64,000 nucleotides of DNA from Bolinopsis microptera (GCF_026151205.1 NC_087076.1:16643142-16707141), one strand, 5' to 3'. Positions 34,001 to 43,868 are shown, counted from the first letter of the stretch. The notes: a model not told the origin generated them from the letters alone. Translations and numbers: made by a program.

Positions 34001-37000
34001 ACTACTCAGAGTCCCCATTTTCATGATAACTATGATATAGAGCCTCCAAGGACTCCAAAGCCCACCTCTAAATCTAAAAGTAAATCAAAAACAAAAGAAT
34101 CTTTGCAATCAGTGGTTTCAAAGTCAGGTGAAATGCCAATGCAAGCCGATTCGCCCCGTTATCAGTTCGAAACCCCTCGTTATCAACATCAGATAAAAAT
34201 CGAGGACAACCAGGATTTCAGTGATGCTAAGTCTCCACAGAGTCAGCGATCACAGACACCCTCTTCTGCCGGAACACCTACAATGAAGGATCCTTTTGAT
34301 AATCCTCCCCTAACACCAAGCCAGTACAACAGCCTAGAGAGCGCCAAGAGACGGAAGCGCAGGACCAAGGCTGAAATGGATGAAATTAGAGCAGAGCGCG
34401 AGAGAGTTGGATACAATGGTCCTCCGATCCGCGCCGCTAACAAGCATATTCCACCTGTCCAGCAGCCCGACATAGGCAAGATGGTGGATATAGTTGTTAG
34501 GGGGACAGGCACTTCTCCTCATTGTAAACTTGTTGGTTCTTACGGTCGGGCAATTATTGAGAACCAGCGCGACTTCTACAGAGATCTTGTGGCTCAGATC
34601 AAGGAGTCACGGCAGCAAAAACAAGCCTCGGCAGACATCACAGCTGGCCCGGTCCTCACGACACCCAAACCTCAGCTCTCCACTTTCGACAAGGAAGCAG
34701 TGAAACTCCACAAAAAGCTGGCAGCACACGAGCAACACATGGAAAAGAGAAGAGCAAACATTCCAGTGCACCACGCGCACGCCCCGACAGTGCTAACTCC
34801 TCAGCAGGAGAAAATGCTCTGTCAAAAGTTTGGGGTTACTCCAGCTGAAGCACAGAGGATGTACTACTATCAGCAACACCAGCACATGATGGCGCTCCGG
34901 GAACAGCAGATTAAAGCTTATCAAATGCAAGAAGATATCGAACAAGCCAAGTCTGGGACTACAGATTCTGACAAGTCTAAGATTCTTGAGCAGATAAGAC
35001 TGCTGCAGGATAAGACTGCTGCAGGAATCAAGAGAGGCAACTCCCCCGCAATTTCCATGGAGAAAATCAAACAAGAAGATAACGTGAATATGTCGGTGAA
35101 ACAACAAAACGATACAATTCAGCTCATATTCCAGCGTCCAGTGAACGAGAAAACTGAATCCAAGGAGTCCGTAGAACATGAAAAACCTGTTATCAAACCT
35201 CACAAACCGATGTTGGAGTTGACGAAACCTACTCCTCCCGCTCACATCAAACAGGAATACATCAAGGATGTAGGGTCGGACAACAGTATGTCACCCCGTG
35301 AACTGCCTTTCGCTATCACGGGCCCGGACTTCACTCCCACAATCAAGCCTTGTAACCCTCCTACTGACGAGAAAACCACACGAGTTATTAACCTACACAA
35401 AGCTTTTCAAATGCTCAGTGATATGCTGGGGATGAAGCTCAAGAAGGATAATCTGGCCAGCTTGAACGAACTGAGGGTAAGTTTTATCCAGCTTTAATAT
35501 GCTTGTTGGGCCCATAACCGTAACTATGAAAACCTAGCATAATACATGATAATATCGATGATAGGAATGTGTCGGTGACGTCATGTTTTGTAGGAAGCTA
35601 AATTAACGTCCTACTCCCACCCATTAAATACATATCATATCTTATTCCTAACCAGAACAATATCTCTCCCAGGTACAAAACATAATCCCTGGATCACTTC
35701 CCCACAACCTAGTATGTTACAACTGTATCATAGTCTTACACCCCAACAAACTGAAGCACATAGCACCTGGTCGCCCTTACTACGGTATCAAGGACGAACA
35801 TGGTGCCACTTTCTGCTCAGATAGCTGCCTGGTAAATTAATTTTGTCTGCAACCGATTGTCTAGGTTGATTAGACATATTATATTGTGTGTGCTACAGAT
35901 GTTGTTGTAAGAATATATTTAGTTTTGTGATTGGCTTTGTGCCATTTTCCTCCATCTCGTTTATTTACAGGCCCGAACTTTGTTCTCATTACTTGAACAT
36001 TTGGTGCACCCTATTTTACATTTTAATGAATTTATGCTATGATGGAACATTTATTCTCAGAATATTGTACGTGATCACTTTGTACGTGTCTATTAATTAG
36101 ATGAGGACGAAATTTATTGAAACTTATGACGTGCATTGAGGAATATTGACCTAAACCTCCGCAACAGGCGCAGTACTACTGCAAAAAGTTCTCTTCACTA
36201 CGATCAGATGAACAGGGTCACCCCAAATCAGACCACATGATATGCAACCCTCCTCCACTACAACAACACATCTCCAGCCCAGCCCCTTCCAGTCCTGCTC
36301 ATAGACCCGTGAGTAATGAGTTTTAGATCTGCCTCATCCCTAGGTATCCGACAAATGGTTCAAACTAACGGACGTGCTATTTGTCCTTTCTCTACAAATT
36401 TAGAAGGATAGTTGTGAGTCTGGGCATTCTGCTATCTGCTGACTTGTTCATAGTTCACTGTGACAGTTCACTGTGACAGGGGCTTGTTTACAGTTCACTG
36501 TGACAGGGGCTTGTTTACAGTTCACTGTGACAGGGGCTTGTTTACAGTTCACTGTGACAGCGGCTTGTTTACAGTTCACTGTGACAGGGGCTTGTTTACA
36601 GTTCACTGTGACAGCGGCTTGTTTACAGTTCACTGTGACAGCGGCTTGTTTACAGTTCACTGTGACAGGGGCTTGTTTACAGTTCACTGTGACAGGGGCT
36701 TGTTTACAGTTCACTGTGATATGGGCTTGTTTACAGTTCACTGTGATAGCGGCTTGTTTACAGTTCACTGTGACAGGGGCTTGTTTACAGTTCACTGTGA
36801 CAGTGGCTTGTTTACAGTTCACTGTGACAGGGGCTTGTTTACAGTTCACTGTGACTAAGCATCTTGTTAAAACCTCAGTTAACTTCACCGGGAAAGAGGC
36901 GGAGACAGGGCGAATCATGGAAATATTGGAGGTTAGAGGACGTTACCGGTATGGAGAATCATCACATCAACATGGCTGAGGAGAACAACCGGCTCTTTGA

Positions 37001-40000
37001 GGCGGTCAGTTTACCTTATTTTATAAGAATTGCTTATTTCCTTAGAGCGGTGATATTATGTTAGGTGGTGTAATTACAAAACTGAAAAAAAACGAACTGA
37101 ACAAATTTCTAGTAACAGCTCATACTTCGGTTTATGGACAATACTTATCTTTTAATTGCTATTGCTATGATTATTATTTGTGTTTTGTGACACACGTGAC
37201 TAACACACGTGACCCACAGTTCAAGAAGTGGCACGAGGAACACACCACCACCACAGATGCAGTGGATCAGAGGGTGTGTTTGTTGTGTGGTTCGGTTGGG
37301 GACGGTTCTCCTAACGGTCCTAGCAGGTACTTATAATTACTTAATTAATTACACTTCTAAATTTCACCCTCATTTTTAGTTGTTGTCGCTCCTTGTGTGA
37401 GCGTTGTCGACAGATTCAAAATTAATGAACAACTCAACATTTTGTTAGTTCCTTCCTTATTTAGCGGGGTATAATAATTGAATGTAATTATTCCTGTTTT
37501 CAGACTGTTGAACTACCGTAAGAACACATGGATACACCTGAACTGTGCGTTGTGGAGTAATGACGTTTACGAGACACGTGACGGTGGTCTGGTCAATATT
37601 CCTCAGATTTGTAAACGTGCTCAGGATACCGTTAGTCATATATCCTTAACTTTTTACTTATATTACATACTATGCACTTAGTTTTATGAGTTTGGTTTTG
37701 GGACAAGGTTTTTCAGCTCTTGCTTTGCGAAAAAAAGCCCAACCCATTTTTGCATTGTATAAACATTATTGGGACCTTGAAATACGATCTGCCTGCAATT
37801 CATCACTGGATACGTTTATAACATTACAATTGAAACCTTATCTTTCAGACTTGCAGCTACTGTAATCGAATTGGTGCTAGCATTGTGTGCTTCAAGGCCA
37901 AGTGCAATGTAGCTTACCATTTTCTGTGTGCGAGACACTCAAAATGCGCATTTTACACCAACAAGGTATGGCAGATGATAAAATGTATATTATAAATTTA
38001 CACAGCAATAAACATCATAGCTAGAAAATACTATCGGGGTTGTTGAATGTTGATTCTGTGAAACAGTACAGTACAGGTTTTCTTTTTTGCATCGCACTTG
38101 AAAATAATGATCTAAATAATGTGTTATTGTACTGTTTGAAGGTTTTCTAATTTACTATTTTCAGACGGTTTACTGTGCAGCTCATAAGTTCCAAGGGAAT
38201 ATCTGCGACGATTTCACTGTGAGACGACGTGTTGTCATCGAGAAAGACATCCAGCAACTTCTCACCAACGAGGGATTCAAAAACCCCGGAGATAAAATAC
38301 GGATAGGCCCCATGATATTCCACCATCCCGGTCACATCTTGAATAACACTTCGAATTTTCACACAAGAGACATCATATATCCGTTTGATTACTCGGCTAC
38401 ACGAATATTTTGGAGTCCTGATACTTTGGGCAAGAGGTGCTCTTATCATTGTTCTATTGATGTGAAAAATGAGGCTCCTCTTTTCAAAATGTCGTATCAG
38501 AAACATGGCAAAACGGTAGAATTAGAAAACTCATGCGTTGATGCCCTTTGGAAAGAAGTGTTAGACTCAATCGCTTTACTGAGATCCAAAACCCCTGATA
38601 TTTTAAGTATTCACGTGGTATTCCACACGGGTACATTCTTACATGGATTAACTGAAAGGAATCTGTTGAGGATAATAGAAGGTTTACCGGGGTCAGATAA
38701 GCTTGAAGGTTATACATTCTGTTACGGGCGTATTGAGACAGTAACCTTGGAACACTTAGTCCCTTTCAATCCCTCCCAGTCTGCTAGAACTGAAAAGTAC
38801 ACCAAGCACACTAAAAGGTTTGCATGCGTTTCAATCTTTATAACATTTTCATGTTTCCTTTACGTTTCTTTTCGACCTGTGTACAATGTGGGTCTATATG
38901 TTACACGCGCCCGCGGTCTACCTGTAATTTTGCGCCCAAATTTTTGAGAGCCTTCTCTTGCAAAGAGTGTATTAGTTAGCACTGTCCGTGGCGCGCCTAG
39001 TGCGCGCGTTCGACCCTCTTGGCATTTTCCTTCATTCTGATTGGTTGTTCGGTCGGTAACTTCGACAGTACAGTTCACTTGTGTACGAACGCTCTTACGG
39101 CGCTTGCTTCTTATCAACCGAAGTGTGGACAACACAAACTGTCAGAGCTATTGAACGAAGCCAAACCAGCGCCCCAAGAACATACTGTACGTGGGGTTAC
39201 TTTTCCCGCTTTTTAAAGTGGACCACGAATATGGAAATCTGCCAACTCTTCTGTAATAGCTAATACCGGGTGACCGAAATCATGAGCGATTCCCAGACTG
39301 TGTGGATGCGATTTTAGTGTGTTTCACTTTTTTCAACTTCCAGAATCCAGATGAATAGCTCATATCGTCCCTATGCGGTCGTACGTGGTCGCTAGAAATC
39401 TGCTGCCTGTCGATTCCAACCATTCAATTTGAGCACAATACTTGTCCGTGTTAGCTACAAGTTTCTCTAAGTTTTGCTAAGCCGTAAAGTTAACAACTTG
39501 TCCCATCACATTATGGTAACTTAAACTGCCTAAATCTCCCTCAGAGTTGGTGGTCACAGACAAGTGTCGTCTTCCATACAAGGTTCCCAAGCTCCCAACC
39601 TTTGGAACAGAGAATTTGGAATGTTCCACGACATGCTACCTTATCAGAAATCCTTCAATCGAGGTATTTAAGTTTTAAGTTTTTAACCCAAATAGATAGA
39701 CTTGGATATGGTGGAGAAGTGAGCCCTAATTTCCCTGTCACGTATTACTGTGATTGATCTATAGTCAGCTTTCAGCAGCGACCAATCAAATCTAGTATTT
39801 GATATAACGTGTTCAGAACTATGACTCACCACCCTACCTGTGTCCGAGGCTAGACCTTATTGAGAATTCTCTTTTCTTGGCAAACATCTTTCTTTGATAT
39901 TATGGTGGCTCAATAGCTGATCCTCTATCCTCTCCAGCGTCACAATATCGACGATTGAAAACGGAGTGGAAACTCAATGTTCTTCTACGGAGATCTGGGA

Positions 40001-40666
40001 TTCAGGGTCTGGGACTTTACGCAAGAAGATTCATCGACCGCAACACCATGGTCATCGAGTACGTGGGCCAGCTTGTACGGACGTCGTTATGTGATCAAAG
40101 AGAGATCTACTACAATAGCAAAAATATCGGGTGCTACATGTTCAAAGTTGACGATGTAGTAGCTGTTGATGCGACTCTGACCGGCGGGCCGGCTAGGTAA
40201 CTTATCTTGAATATTACTTATTTATCCTATCTCAGATGGTTACCACGACTCACTTTCTCTTTTCATGTGGTATGATAACGGTGTTAAAAACTTGGTTTTA
40301 AACATATTTATCTTTGAATAATTTCTTGATTCAGCAATATTTTCAGATACATCAATCACTCATGTGAGCCTAATTGTGTAGCAGAGATAGTAACATTTGA
40401 ACGAGAGAAAAAGATCATCATTATCTCAAATAGAAAGATCCGGCTAGGAGAAGAGGTTTGATGCCATTTCCAATCTAGCTACAAACATTTCATACGTCAA
40501 CATTTAGGTTTCCCTCGTCTTGCCGGTTGGTTCCGAGTACCTCCACTGTTATATTGATGATCGTTTATTTCAGCTGACATACGATTACAAGTTTGACTTT
40601 GAAGACGATACTGAAAAGATCCCTTGTAATTGCGGCTCCGTCATCTGTCGGAAATGGATGAACTGA
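12351..40666 (+). CDS. KMT2C/D (trr): Histone H3K4 methyltransferase, KMT2C/KMT2D (MLL3/4, trithorax-related) orthologue
   Basis: Enhancer-type H3K4 monomethyltransferase, the scaffold of the nuclear COMPASS-like complex. Reading by splice sites gives 40 exons whose phases all agree: 12351 (or 12378)-12422, 12600-12721, 12917-13012, 13211-13637, 13822-13966, 14095-14219, 14616-14810, 14996-15107, 15547-15653, 15836-16013, 17830-17996, 18671-18882, 20242-20382, 20725-20904, 21900-22045, 22214-22389, 22558-22824, 23629-23748, 24064-24309, 25555-25931, 26391-26560, 26933-27138, 29776-29907, 30309-30481, 30642-30915, 31514-32845, 32954-33099, 33293-33440, 33632-35476, 35673-35831, 36168-36308, 36879-37004, 37220-37326, 37504-37630, 37849-37965, 38165-38817, 39545-39663, 39938-40196, 40347-40455, 40574-40666. 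About 3,340 residues, against 4,911 in human KMT2C. Domain order: ePHD, PHD cluster, second PHD cluster, HMG-box, Q/P-rich linkers, second ePHD, FYRN, FYRC, Win motif, SET, post-SET. The true start codon lies upstream or at an internal Met and is unresolved. Confidence 0.93.
16014..17829 (+). other. KMT2 intron 10 (1.8 kb) with CACGTG box cluster
   Basis: A long intron in a gene where most introns are 150-700 bases. It holds six CACGTG hexamers (17218-17257, 17421, 17697, 17708) and an AC-rich stretch. No exon was recognised in it; ORFs at 16657-16848 and 17238-17504 lack conserved features. Confidence 0.6.
17218..17257. promoter_or_regulatory. Three evenly spaced TCACGTGA boxes
   Basis: TCACGTGA occurs at 17218-17225, 17234-17241 and 17250-17257, exactly 16 bases apart, with similar spacers. 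This octamer is the preferred site of MITF/TFE bHLH-zip factors. Further CACGTG sites at 17421, 17697 and 17708 support an enhancer or internal promoter within KMT2 intron 10, though the three could also be a tiny tandem repeat. Confidence 0.45.
17830..22045 (+). other. KMT2 exons 11-15: second PHD cluster (PHD 4-6)
   Basis: Exon 11 is a Ser/Pro linker that ends in a basic patch. Exon 12 opens the cluster with MCVMCGSIGAKEDG and CQQCAKCYHSYC. Exon 13 holds CKDCQVCEHCSKPSDE and LLCEDCDVSFHTYCL followed by PPLEQVPPGPW, the classic PHD core. Exons 14-15 complete it with CLLCNQDFMDGEF, CSSCEHQMHGKCENI and CSQCEEM. In KMT2C/D these fingers read histone H4 tails. Zinc ligands appear complete. Introns 12 (18883-20241) and 14 (20905-21899) are long and hold no recognised gene. 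Confidence 0.88.
18592..18663 (+). repeat. 18-bp tandem repeat (x4) just before KMT2 exon 12
   Basis: Four copies of CTAACAAATGCGGTATCT, the last with one change, end seven bases before the exon 12 acceptor CCCAG. The repeat has replaced the usual pyrimidine tract. The DNA is open in the exon frame, so some of it could be translated if an upstream acceptor is used. Confidence 0.8.
22214..27138 (+). other. KMT2 exons 16-22: charged and low-complexity linker
   Basis: Exon 16 encodes a charged helix (MDKDEKEFEAEREEKEKSR). Exon 17 has AT-hook-like RGRGRS and VRGRPRGSRNK segments, which bind the minor groove. Exons 19-21 are Pro/Met/Gln-rich with repeated Lys-x-Glu motifs. Exon 22 is acidic (FGDDIDLDMEE). 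No enzyme domain lies here. The linker sits between PHD 4-6 and the HMG-box as in vertebrate KMT2C/D. Confidence 0.8.
22811..22860 (+). other. Duplicated splice donor at KMT2 exon 17
   Basis: The phrase GGGGCAAGGTTAGT occurs twice, 29 bases apart. The first copy is the exon 17 donor (exon end 22824). Use of the second (end 22853) would add 29 bases with an immediate TGA in frame. Confidence 0.6.
27466..27970. repeat. 31-bp minisatellite, about 16-17 copies
   Basis: Unit: CAGACATAACTTAGAATCAC followed by ACACTCACACT. Most copies are identical; a few carry single changes or a short extra stretch (near 27570). It lies inside KMT2 intron 22. Spacers do not alternate with repeats, so it is not a CRISPR array. 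Confidence 0.95.
28930..29662. mobile_element. 733-bp near-perfect palindrome (fold-back element) in KMT2 intron 22
   Basis: Two inverted arms of about 360 bases meet at a loop of about 10 bases near 29296. The outer ends are TAAGGGGGCC and GGCCCCCTTA with G/C runs; the right end has an extra poly-C tract. Arm identity is high. There is no ORF. A decayed relative lies at 9869-10072, so this is a mobile family and not a one-off. The flanks are TA-rich, and a TTA/TAA target duplication is possible but not provable. Confidence 0.85.
29776..30915 (+). other. KMT2 exons 23-25: acidic segment and HMG-box
   Basis: Exons 23-24 are acidic and hydrophobic (SDLELGDDFLGLQLEGFDLP), a pattern like an activation domain. 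Exon 25 encodes the KMT2C/D HMG-box: KKWEEEEKRGTSGTVPQLLF, then NNNPEMNMLKAHC, LERYKMINKAFMELSKDEKK and VYFNNSKKNQK. Vertebrate KMT2C/D have the same (K)EEE.ERGT.LTVQQM..AN opening. The box binds nucleosomal DNA and acetylated H4 in mammals. Confidence 0.85.
31514..33440 (+). other. KMT2 exons 26-28: Pro/Met/Gln-rich region with MTPAGP repeats
   Basis: Exon 26 (1,332 bases) encodes a disordered Pro/Gln/Met-rich stretch. At 31861-31980 it holds seven near copies of the hexapeptide MTPAGP, coded by an 18-bp repeat whose third codon positions vary. A basic patch (PKTKKRTKKKKAPA) follows. Exon 27 is a short helical unit (QQDWLKKFNHWKTTGGG). Exon 28 ends in another lysine-rich block (KKPKTKKRKKKKAE), a likely nuclear localisation signal. 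A long antisense ORF over exon 26 is a shadow. Confidence 0.85.
31861..31980 (+). repeat. 18-bp coding minisatellite (MTPAGP x7)
   Basis: In-frame repeats of CCTATGACTCCAGCAGGT with synonymous changes, then two diverged units (MTPGGP, MTPGP). It lies in KMT2 exon 26. Each unit has a Thr-Pro site. Confidence 0.9.
33632..35476 (+). other. KMT2 exon 29: long linker exon with coiled-coil and basic helix
   Basis: The largest exon, 615 codons. The first half is Pro/Met-rich and disordered. The middle has AKRRKRRTKAEMDEIRAERE, a basic helix. A Gln-rich coiled coil follows (HQHMMALREQQIKAYQMQED), then ILEQIRLLQDK. Several IKxE motifs are scattered through the second half. The exon ends in an AFQMLSDMLGMKLKKDN helix. 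No catalytic domain is seen. It occupies the place of the long Gln-rich linker of vertebrate KMT2C/D. Confidence 0.85.
35673..38164 (+). other. KMT2 exons 30-35: Cys-rich segment and second extended PHD
   Basis: Exon 30 carries CYNCIIVLHPNK and FCSDSCL, and exon 31 QYYCKKFSS, a Cys-rich unit seen before the C-terminal ePHD in KMT2C/D. Exon 32 is basic (SPGKRRRQGESWKYWRLED). Exons 33-35 form the second ePHD: RVCLLCGSVGDG, WIHLNCALWSNDVYE, TCSYCNRIGASIVC and CNVAYHFLCARHSKCAF. Zinc ligands look complete. Intervening introns are included in the span. Confidence 0.88.
36448..36855. repeat. 27-bp minisatellite, about 15 copies, in KMT2 intron 31
   Basis: Unit: TTCACTGTGACAGGGGCTTG then TTTACAG. 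The length is a multiple of three, so both strands show long ORFs of about 130-170 codons; these are repeats and not genes. Each unit contains CTTGTTTACAG, a good 3' splice site look-alike. The array ends 24 bases before the real acceptor of exon 32. Confidence 0.95.
38165..38817 (+). other. KMT2 exon 36: FYRN, FYRC and Win motif
   Basis: One exon codes for the end of the ePHD (TVYCAAHK), the FYRN domain (IRIGPMIFHHPG, then YPFDYSATRIFWSP) and the FYRC domain (SCVDALWKEVLDSI, then FLHGLTERNLLRIIEGLPGS). These two pair to form the FYR fold. Immediately after comes PFNPSQSARTEK at about 38765-38797, the WDR5-interacting motif. It matches the NPTGCARSEP of KMT2C/D around the invariant Ala-Arg. 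The exon ends in phase 2 at KHTKR. Confidence 0.92.
39545..40666 (+). other. KMT2 exons 37-40: SET and post-SET catalytic domain
   Basis: Exon 37 is the linker between Win motif and SET. Exon 38 opens SET with SQYRRLKTEWKLNV, then the SAM-binding GIQGLGLYARR and MVIEYVGQLVR, ending in DATLTGGPAR. Exon 39 has the YINHSCEPNCVAE cofactor motif (vertebrates have NHSCAPN). Exon 40 has YDYKFDFED with the catalytic Tyr and the post-SET zinc site CNCGSVICRKWMN, ending at the protein C-terminus exactly as in KMT2C/D. All catalytic residues I can judge are present. Confidence 0.95.
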
Positions 40667-41990
40667 AAGGTCTTCCTTCATCTTGTTATCGATGCTGGAA
40701 CGACCACTTCTCCTGTCGTGTGGAAATCTCGTAGATTGTCGGCTCTGTTGGGCTGTTCGTGCGCTTCCCTACCCGCTCTCAGATCACCGTTCACCCTTCT
40801 TGTGTTGTGTTTTTAAATTTGTATTTATATAATATAGTATTGAAATGCTTTGTAGAAGTTCTTGTCAGTATTTAATCGGCTGAACTGTTAGGGCTAGATT
40901 GTTTGGAGTTTTGGACTTCTTCCTCCTATCAATTAAAGTTTTCTGATATTGTAAGGTTTTATTTAACTCATTTGAGGATTTTTACCAAAATAGAAGTCCA
41001 TTAAGCTTTGTAATCATGGATACTGTGATGATCAGATAAAGCTAATGGAACCTGAAGCAGTTTGATCTCGCTGCAATCTTGGCCCTAACACAGTTTCGGC
41101 TATCTGTGTTTAGCTTTGAGGACTGATCAATAATTTTGAGTATAGTATCTGCCTTATCTCAGCATTGAAAATATGTATATTTTAGAACTGCCCGTAAGAT
41201 TGATAAGTTAATGTATATAGAAGGAAGGTAATTGGAGTTTGGATGATCCTGGTTTTGTTTGCGTTTATATTTTCCGATTGATCTGCCAGGAAGGGGACAG
41301 TTTCGATGTACCATCGTAAGTTTATCTGCGTCAGTTTGTAAGCTTTCAAGTCATTGATAGCCCCGTCCGTCATAAATGATAATGATTATTGAAGCTCAAT
41401 GTAGTTTTGGCCGCTCTGCAATGTCGAATATTTATTTTTAATTTTTATGCTTTTTGTTGACACAGAAACTTATTTTATTTATATGATTTAAGTTGTATTT
41501 AAGTCACTCGCATCTTGATTTCATTTTATTAGGATTATAATATCTGCCATCGTTAACCACTTCATTTATTCTGAAAGTGAAATGATTTTGCAGCAGAGAT
41601 AAAATGCTTGGGAAAATTGCTATCTATATTGATTTGATCACGTAGCTAAAAATTCTGTCGTTGCACGTTATATTGTGTTTTTTTTTTCTCATTTTCCGGC
41701 TTAGGGTGTAATATACTATTTCCATTTTAAGGGTTTACAGATTTTTGGACTTTGGCTTTCCAGTATTTTGCGATAAAGTTAGTTTTATTTATCTAGTGTT
41801 ATGATTAAATTTAATTTTCTGGTATTAATCCGTAAATTTTATAACCTTCAAGTTGGTTGCGTTTTAATATCTAACTTCTAGTTAGTAGTGTATCGATGTG
41901 TTCTAATGTTATGCGATATTGGCAGTTACTAATTATTAGGAGGAGGAAAATTGAGTTTGTCCCTTAATAATAAAGTTTTGAATAATTGGA
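40667..41990 (+). other. Probable KMT2 3' UTR
   Basis: AT-rich sequence without a plausible ORF after the KMT2 stop. AATAAA occurs at 41969-41974, and an AATTAAA variant near 40930 is an alternative nearer end. Composition changes sharply after about 42100. Confidence 0.45.
41969..41974 (+). terminator. Candidate polyadenylation signal AATAAA
   Basis: First canonical AATAAA found downstream of the KMT2 stop codon, 1.3 kb away. A T-rich stretch follows. Not proven to be used. Confidence 0.3.
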
Positions 41991-42479
41991 TATATTAAAC
42001 GATTTGATTTCCTTTATGATACGAGCATATTTCCCACAGATATATCATGTAACAATTTGTTTCATTTCTCCTCACCCATCGCATTCAGTCTGGTATTTTT
42101 GTGAAACTTTATTCCGAGATGGGGACCGACCAACTAAACAAACAACCCATGATGCATGAGAAGGACAAATATTTTGAGAGGATCACGAACCCTTAGCACC
42201 TAATTGTTTAACAGGGGCGCGCTCATACGTTAATCTTCTAACACGTTCTCTAGGTCGTAGGACGTAGGTTTTCCTGAAAGATTATTCAAAACCCTTATCC
42301 TCTACACGTCACGTAAACCGTAATCATCCCTGACCACTTAAACTAAAGCATAAAGGGGCGCGCTATATTATGAAATATGTTCATAACTTGCTTGACTCTT
42401 TAACGGGTCATAATAGTAAAATATAAACGTTCCGAATCGGCGCGCGTCTTGGTACGTTATAAACCTACAATTGATTCTC

Positions 42480-42840
42480 CGCTAAGTTTGTAGCGCGATG
42501 CACTACTGGGTCGCGCGCGCATCCAATAATGCTTCTCGCAAAGATAATGCAGATCGGCGAGATGCGAAGGATTGACATCGTGAATCAACCACTAAGTTGC
42601 CATCGACAAAATTTGTCATACGTTGCATGACCCGCCGCGCACGAGTGCGTGGCCCCCTTCATTCATGTTCACGATGTCAATCCTTCGCAACTCGGTGAGG
42701 CTCACTGCTCGGTGGTTGCTCTAACCAAAGCTTAATTGACGATGTCAATTCATGGCAGCTCGGCGCGGCACAGTAGCGCATTTCGCCGATCTAGCCAGAC
42801 TTGACTGTGAGAAGCCTGGATGATGATTAATTACTCTACA
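42480..42840. repeat. GC-rich inverted repeat (fold-back family rich in GCGCGC)
   Basis: GCGAAGGATTGACATCGTGAA near 42563 is repeated inverted near 42669 (TTCACGATGTCAATCCTTCGC with small differences). Outer parts such as TGCTTCTCGCA and TGTGAGAAGC also pair loosely. GC content is far above the surroundings. Similar GC-rich pieces occur at 51880-52700 and 56075-56166. Confidence 0.6.
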
Positions 42841-42919
42841 CTCGACTGTCACGTGACTTTTTCAACCCGTTCTCTAGCTGGTCCTGAGCGACTATTCGAA
42901 ACCATAACCCTTTAATCTG

Positions 42920-42985
42920 ATCCCAACCCTAACCCTAACCCAATCCTTAACAAAAGCATATGCTGAAACCCTAACCCTAACGAGA
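42920..42985. repeat. Interstitial TTAGGG-type (CCCTAA) tracts
   Basis: Two short runs of CCCTAACCCTAACC within 65 bases, plus a similar TTAGGG-like stretch (reverse strand) near 56485-56510. They match the common animal telomere repeat but are too few to be a telomere. Confidence 0.7.
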
Positions 42986-43054
42986 AATTAGACTAACTTC
43001 CTAATACGGTCATATCACGTGATCGAGACAGTTTTTCGCCAATATCTCGTCAGG

Positions 43055-43868
43055 GGCTAATATTAAATACTAGTGGACTCTATGCAGCTCTCCCAGCGCC
43101 CCTAATTTTACTGATCTGGAGGTCACATTTTATTGAGCCAGTACAGGCTAATATTAAATACTAGTGGACTCTATGCAGCTCTCCCAGCACCCCTAATTTT
43201 ACTGATCTTGAAGTCACATTTTATTGAGCCAGTACAGGCTAATATTAAATACTAGTGGACTCTATGCAGCTCTCCCAGCACCCCTAATTTTACTGATCTG
43301 GAGGTCACATTTTATTGAGCCAGTACAGGCTAATATTAAATACTAGTGGACTCTATGCAGCTCTCCCAGCACCCCTAATTTTACTGATCTGGAGGTCACA
43401 TTTTATTGAGCCAGTACAGGCTAATATTAAATACTAGTGGACTCTAAGCAGCTCTCCCAGCACCCCTAATGTTACTGATCTGGAGGTCACATTTTATTGA
43501 GCCAGTACAGGCTAATATTAAATACTAGTGGACTCTATGCAGCTCTCCCAGCGCCCCTAATTTTACTGATCTGGAGGTCACATTTTATTGAGCCAGTACA
43601 GGCTAATATTAAATACTAGTGGACTCTATGCAGCTCTCCCAGCACCCCTAATTTTACTGATCTGGAAGTCACATTTTATTGAGCCAGTACAGGCTAATAT
43701 TAAATACTAGTGGACTCTATGCAGCTCTCCCAGCACCCCTAATTTTACTGATCTGGAGGTCACATTTTATTGAGCCAGTACAGGCTAATATTAAATACTA
43801 GTGGACTCTATGCAGCTCTCCCAGCACCCCTAATTTTACTGATCTGGAGGTCACATTTTATTGAGCCT
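43055..43868. repeat. 91-bp satellite, 9 copies
   Basis: The unit begins GGCTAATATTAAATACTAGT and ends GTCACATTTTATTGAGCCAGTACA. Copies differ at a handful of sites (CGCC/CACC, TTGAAG/TGGAGG). The array runs straight into the 318-bp duplication at its right end. Confidence 0.95.

Noticed and set aside
34793-35245. 150-codon minus-strand ORF
   Set aside because: Antisense shadow of KMT2 exon 29.
36448-36979. Overlapping ORFs of 130-170 codons on both strands
   Set aside because: They come from a 27-bp repeat whose length is a multiple of three. No start context or splice evidence supports translation.
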